From the NCBI RefSeq assembly GCF_001625015.1, contig NZ_LVWJ02000014.1:2542001-2606000 (forward strand): a DNA stretch of 64,000 nt, written 5' to 3'. Numbering within the stretch: position 1 is the first letter of the stretch; each line of letters opens with the position of its first letter. The stretch is from Lewinella sp. 4G2 (GTDB lineage Bacteria; Bacteroidota; Bacteroidia; Chitinophagales; Saprospiraceae). Of this stretch, positions 60,727 through 64,000 are shown one piece after another. Position numbers and translations under genes: made by a program. The notes beneath the pieces are model-generated. The model did no database searches and was not told where the DNA came from. It was given only the letters and a program-made list of their open reading frames with translations.

Positions 60727-61748
60727 TTCAGCACGACGTCAGCCTGCGGGGGCTCAACACTTTTGGCCTGCCATCCGTGGCGGAATCCTACCTGCCGTTG
60801 CGTGATCTCGCGCAACTGGAAAGTCCTCATTTTCGCACTACGCCGGCTCTCGTACTCGGCGGGGGTAGCAATCTCTTGCTCCGGGAAAACGTGCCCGGTC
60901 TCACCGTCCACGTCCTGCTCGGGGGCGTACAAGAATTAGGCGCTGCCGCAGGTGCCGGGTCGGGGACCGGAACGGACGTCCACCTCCGGGTGGGTGGGGG
61001 AGTGGATTGGAACCAACTCGTCCGCTATACGTTGGACCAAGGTTTGGCGGGGATGGAAAACCTCGTCCTCATCCCCGGGACGGTCGGCGCGAGCCCGGTT
61101 CAAAACATCGGTGCCTATGGTGCTGAGGTGGCCGACTTGATCACCGCCGTCCACGTCTGGGAATACGGCCACGGCGCCCGCACCCTCCGACCGGATGAGT
61201 GTGACTTTGGCTACCGGGATAGCCGCTTCAAGAAAGAACCGGGACGTTTCCTGATCACCGCCGTTGACTTCCGGTTGCAGCGGAATGCGTCTTCCGTCAA
61301 CACCAGCTACGGCGCCATCATTGCAGAACTTGAGAGGCTAGGCGTTGACCAAGCCACCCCGGCGGATGTTGCGCTGGCGGTGACGAACATCCGGCGGAGC
61401 AAACTTCCCGATTGGTTCTTCCTCGGCAACAGCGGTAGTTTCTTTAAAAACCCGGTGGTGCCCAAGACTACGCACGAGCGTATTCAGCAAGATTATCCGC
61501 AAGCTCCGTCCTATCCCATCGACACCGACCACGTCAAGCTACCCGCCGGTTGGTTAATTGACCGGGCTGGCCTCCGCGGTGCACGGGACGGGCAGGTAGG
61601 GACTTACGCCAAACAAGCACTGGTGATGGTCAACCACGGTGGCGCTACTGGTGAGGATATCCTTGCCTTCAGTTCCCGGGTACAAACGACCGTCCTTGAA
61701 AAATTTGGCGTCAATCTTGAGCGGGAGGTCCGGCTCATCGGAGGATGA
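60723..61748 (+). CDS. murB: UDP-N-acetylmuramate dehydrogenase
   Basis: 341 residues. HDVSLRGLNTFGLPSVAESYLPL, LVLGGGSNLLLRENVPG (FAD loop), GMENLVLIPGTVGASPVQNIGAYGAEV, ECDFGYRDSRFKKEPGRFL and a late GNSGSFFKNPVV (catalytic Ser) match MurB; the C-terminal Glu is in NLEREVRLIGG or nearby. It reduces UDP-GlcNAc-enolpyruvate to UDP-MurNAc for peptidoglycan. Compared with E. coli MurB, the loop before LRVGGGVDW is longer by about seven residues (GAAAGAGSGTG), and that extra segment is a dispersed-repeat copy with its flank. It overlaps the ABC gene by four bases. Confidence 0.94.
   Translation: MIQHDVSLRGLNTFGLPSVAESYLPLRDLAQLESPHFRTTPALVLGGGSNLLLRENVPGLTVHVLLGGVQELGAAAGAGSGTGTDVHLRVGGGVDWNQLVRYTLDQGLAGMENLVLIPGTVGASPVQNIGAYGAEVADLITAVHVWEYGHGARTLRPDECDFGYRDSRFKKEPGRFLITAVDFRLQRNASSVNTSYGAIIAELERLGVDQATPADVALAVTNIRRSKLPDWFFLGNSGSFFKNPVVPKTTHERIQQDYPQAPSYPIDTDHVKLPAGWLIDRAGLRGARDGQVGTYAKQALVMVNHGGATGEDILAFSSRVQTTVLEKFGVNLEREVRLIGG
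60938..60955 (+). repeat. Dispersed 18-bp repeat, copy 14 (17/18)
   Basis: AGGCGCTGCCGCAGGTGC followed by CGGGTCGGGGACCGG, the same longer flank as copy 1. It encodes LGAAAGAGSGTG inside murB. Confidence 0.85.
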
Positions 61749-61840
61749 CTTAGCCGTACCGGCCTTTTAATGGAGGCGCTCCTATTGCCGTTAGCATCGA
61801 ATCAAGGCTGATGTTTAATCCCCTGAGCCCCCATCACCTG

Positions 61841-61858
61841 GCACCTGCGGCAGCGCCC
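61841..61858 (-). repeat. Dispersed 18-bp repeat, copy 15 (perfect, long form, intergenic)
   Basis: GCACCTGCGGCAGCGCCC followed by a flank (to about 61896, with a second GGCAGCGCCCAA at 61884) that aligns with that of copy 12. It lies between murB and the LysE-like gene. Confidence 0.85.
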
Positions 61859-61898
61859 AACTCGTCGTGCATACTATCGGGGGCAGCGCCCAAGAATA

Positions 61899-62591
61899 TT
61901 ATACCTGCTGGAATAATTGGACGACGGCCAGTAGCGCCAGCATCCCCGACAAAAAGAAGTACAGATTGCGGGTGAAAAAGGCAGCGTGGCGGCTGATCCA
62001 ATCGGCCGAGCGCGAGTAACCACAGAGGACTGCGAAGGAACCAAGGGCCGTCCCGGGGATGTAGGCCACCCGACCGGAGACGGAATTTGGCAGCGTTTCG
62101 TGGGCCAGCAAAAAGCCGGCGATGGCAAAAATAAAGGGGATGTTGAGCAGGTTCATGGCACTCATCATGACGCCGCGCCAGAAGGGGCCGCCAGTGTACT
62201 TCTTGTCCTCTTTCCTTTTACGGGCGTTGCGGGCGAAGTAGCCCTTGATCCCGAAACCCAGAGCAAGCACGAGGAGAATGTGCATCGCGTACTCGCGAAT
62301 GGTGGTTACGATGTGGAGGTCACCCGTCAAAAAATCAGCAAAGAGTACGGCTAAGGTTGCCTGCACGGCGATGATGAGCACCATACCCAGCGCAAAGACG
62401 TACCCGCCGTTCCGGCCCAGCCGCAAAGACGTAGATACAACCTGCATGTTAAGCATCCCGGGCAGCAGGGAGATGAAAATACCGGTAGCAATACCGGCTA
62501 AAAAACCGTTAACGGGGTCCACGGCCGCAAAGGTACTGGGAATTGGGCTACTTTGGAGGACGCGGTGACTATTGAAAGGGTCTGCCAACAT
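61899..62591 (-). CDS. LysE-family-like membrane exporter
   Basis: 230 residues with about six membrane segments. NGFLAGIATGIFISLLPGMLNMQVVSTSLRLGRNGGYVFALGMVLIIAVQATLAVLF resembles the N-terminal half of LysE/RhtB translocators (the conserved GPG region reads LPGML). Such proteins export amino acids, but Bacteroidota homologues are uncharacterised. It is convergent with murB, with a dispersed-repeat copy between them. Confidence 0.75.
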   Translation of the reverse strand: MLADPFNSHRVLQSSPIPSTFAAVDPVNGFLAGIATGIFISLLPGMLNMQVVSTSLRLGRNGGYVFALGMVLIIAVQATLAVLFADFLTGDLHIVTTIREYAMHILLVLALGFGIKGYFARNARKRKEDKKYTGGPFWRGVMMSAMNLLNIPFIFAIAGFLLAHETLPNSVSGRVAYIPGTALGSFAVLCGYSRSADWISRHAAFFTRNLYFFLSGMLALLAVVQLFQQV

Positions 62592-62747
62592 TATGCTTGG
62601 TAAAGGCGGTTCCGATTGGTGCTGGATTTGTCCGGATTCTGGTTCGTAGGGTAAGAGAATTGGTAGCTGCCGTATGAGTTGAGTTCACTTTAAACAAATA
62701 GCGAGTACCTTGCTATCGTATAGTTAACCAAAACCACAAACACGCAC

Positions 62748-64000
62748 ATGACACCAGTAAAGATCAAATTTGGTACGGACGGATGGCGCGCCATCATCGC
62801 CCAAGAGTATACCGTTGACAACGTAAAACGCGTCGCCGAAGGCACGGCCCTTTGGCTTAAGGAACAGGGCGGTAGCCGGGTAGTGATCGGTTACGACTGC
62901 CGGTTCGCCGGAGAACTGTTCACTGAAACGACCGCCCGGGTATTCGGGAAGCACGGCATCACCAGCCTCGTGGCCCCCGGCTACATCTCGACCCCGATGG
63001 TGAGCCTGGGCGTCGTCAAAACCGGCGCGGACCTCGGCGTGGTGATTACCGCCAGCCACAACCCGCCCAGCTACAATGGCTATAAACTCAAATCCAAACT
63101 CGGTGGCCCTTCCGTACCAGCGGACGTTACCGCCGTGGAAAACCTCATCCCCGACGCTGTACCCGAGGATCTGCCGACCTACTCGGAGCTCAAAGAAAAG
63201 GGGCTGGTGGAAGAGCACGACTTCGAGCAGATCTACCTGGACCACGTTTACCAGGGTTTTGACGTGGAACTAATCCGTAATTCCGGAATCGGTATCGCCT
63301 ACGACGCCATGTACGGTGCCGGGCAGAGTGCCATGAAAAAACTGCTCCCCAATGCCACTCACCTTCACTGCGAGGTGAACCCCGGCTTTGACGGGCAGGC
63401 TCCGGAACCCATCGGCCGCAACCTAACGGAACTGGCGGAAACGATCAAAAACGATGACTCCATCGACCTCGGCATTGCCAACGACGGCGACGCCGACCGG
63501 ATCGGACTATTCGATGCGGACGGGGAATTCGTGGACAGCCACCACATCCTCCTGTTGCTGCTGATGTACCAATACGAGTACAAAGGGATCAAGAACGGAG
63601 AGGTAATCCTGACCTTCTCGGTGACCGACAAGCTGAAGCAACTCGCCGAAGAGTACGGTCTGGACTACGAAGTGACCAAGATCGGATTCAAGTACATCGC
63701 CGAAATCATGGCCGAGCGCGACGTCATCGTAGGTGGCGAAGAATCTGGTGGCCTCGCCGTCTCCGGCCACATCCCCGAACGGGATGGCATCTGGATCGGA
63801 TTAATGATTGCTGAATACATGGCGAAAACGGGCAAATCCCTGAAAGAACTCATCCAGGAACTCTACGCGAAAGTCGGTTCCTTCAACTGTAACCGGGATG
63901 ACGTCCACGTCGAAAACGACCGCAAGTGGGAGATCGTCAAGCAGGCTAAGGAAGCTCCTTTCAAGACGGTAGGCCCCTACCAAGTGACGAACGTCGCCCA
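62748..64000 (+). CDS. Phosphoglucomutase/phosphomannomutase (runs off the window end)
   Basis: The 417 codons seen begin MTPVKIKFGTDGWRAIIAQEYTVDNVKRVAEGTA. ITASHNPPSYNGYK contains the phospho-serine loop, IANDGDADRIGLFD the metal-binding loop (DGDADR) and VGGEESGGLAVSGHIPERDG the sugar-binding loop. The alpha-D-phosphohexomutase interconverts hexose 1- and 6-phosphates for polysaccharide precursors. The C-terminal phosphate-binding domain is beyond 64000. Confidence 0.93.
   Translation, partial: MTPVKIKFGTDGWRAIIAQEYTVDNVKRVAEGTALWLKEQGGSRVVIGYDCRFAGELFTETTARVFGKHGITSLVAPGYISTPMVSLGVVKTGADLGVVITASHNPPSYNGYKLKSKLGGPSVPADVTAVENLIPDAVPEDLPTYSELKEKGLVEEHDFEQIYLDHVYQGFDVELIRNSGIGIAYDAMYGAGQSAMKKLLPNATHLHCEVNPGFDGQAPEPIGRNLTELAETIKNDDSIDLGIANDGDADRIGLFDADGEFVDSHHILLLLLMYQYEYKGIKNGEVILTFSVTDKLKQLAEEYGLDYEVTKIGFKYIAEIMAERDVIVGGEESGGLAVSGHIPERDGIWIGLMIAEYMAKTGKSLKELIQELYAKVGSFNCNRDDVHVENDRKWEIVKQAKEAPFKTVGPYQVTNVA

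Overview
The window looks like chromosomal DNA of a free-living member of the Bacteroidota, most likely a Lewinella-like Saprospiria (inference). The evidence is a Por/type IX C-terminal sorting domain on two secreted proteins, a carboxypeptidase-regulated TonB-dependent receptor, an M56 peptidase with a plug-like tail, DUF2911, DUF1573, DUF1080, DUF4331 and DUF6089-like proteins, a one-piece sensor/AraC hybrid kinase, LytS/LytTR signalling, and Bacteroidota-type promoters (TTG, about 20 bases, TAnnTTTG). Coding density is high. There is no prophage, CRISPR array, rRNA operon or defence island; one tRNA (Ala, GGC) is present. Layout: 1-2.3 kb, end of a surface-sugar cluster (Gfo/Idh/MocA oxidoreductase, hexapeptide N-acetyltransferase, UbiA prenyltransferase). 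2.4-4.6 kb, acyl-CoA dehydrogenase and DUF2911. 4.8-10.5 kb, MoxR/ChlI-like ATPase, lactonase, NAPE-PLD-like hydrolase and a two-part YeeE/YedE sulfur transporter. 10.7-14.5 kb, DUF1080, glycerate kinase, QueE and a 2-hydroxyacid dehydrogenase. 14.5-16.8 kb, a BlaI/BlaR1-type pair with its operator. 16.9-21.4 kb, YciO-like protein, TonB receptor, HMG-CoA lyase. 21.5-26 kb, a giant type IX-secreted M43 metalloprotease. 26.2-32.2 kb, lipoprotein, GT39-type glycosyltransferase, von Willebrand protein and a LytS/LytTR pair. 32-41.7 kb, DNA polymerase IV, PAS kinase with single-domain response regulator, KTSC protein, DegT aminotransferase and small unknown proteins. 42-49.9 kb, tRNA-Ala, hybrid kinase, ornithine aminotransferase, VOC protein, penicillin-binding protein 1A. 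50-57.7 kb, an accessory segment bounded by two directly repeated remnants of one group II intron, holding a decapitated FtsH-like M41 protease, a TPR lipoprotein, two tandem DUF4331 proteins and a decapitated VanZ-like gene. 57.7-64 kb, outer-membrane barrel, ABC exporter overlapping murB, LysE-like exporter and a phosphohexomutase running off the end. The most striking signal is not a gene. An 18-base sequence, GGGCGCTGCCGCRGGTGC, occurs about 15 times, seven times perfectly, in both orientations, in intergenic DNA and inside ten genes, where it is read in at least three codon registers, giving Pro-Ala-rich, Gly-Ala-rich or unrelated peptides, mostly at termini and linkers but once inside MurB. 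Some copies share longer flanks. This behaves like a dispersed DNA element tolerated in proteins; I do not recognise it as a described family. Other non-genic structure includes a REP-like palindrome family (34.3-34.6 and 49.9-50.0 kb), long nested inverted repeats (10.5, 11.5 and 20.1 kb), and several promoters whose -7 box ends exactly five bases before the start codon, suggesting leaderless mRNAs.
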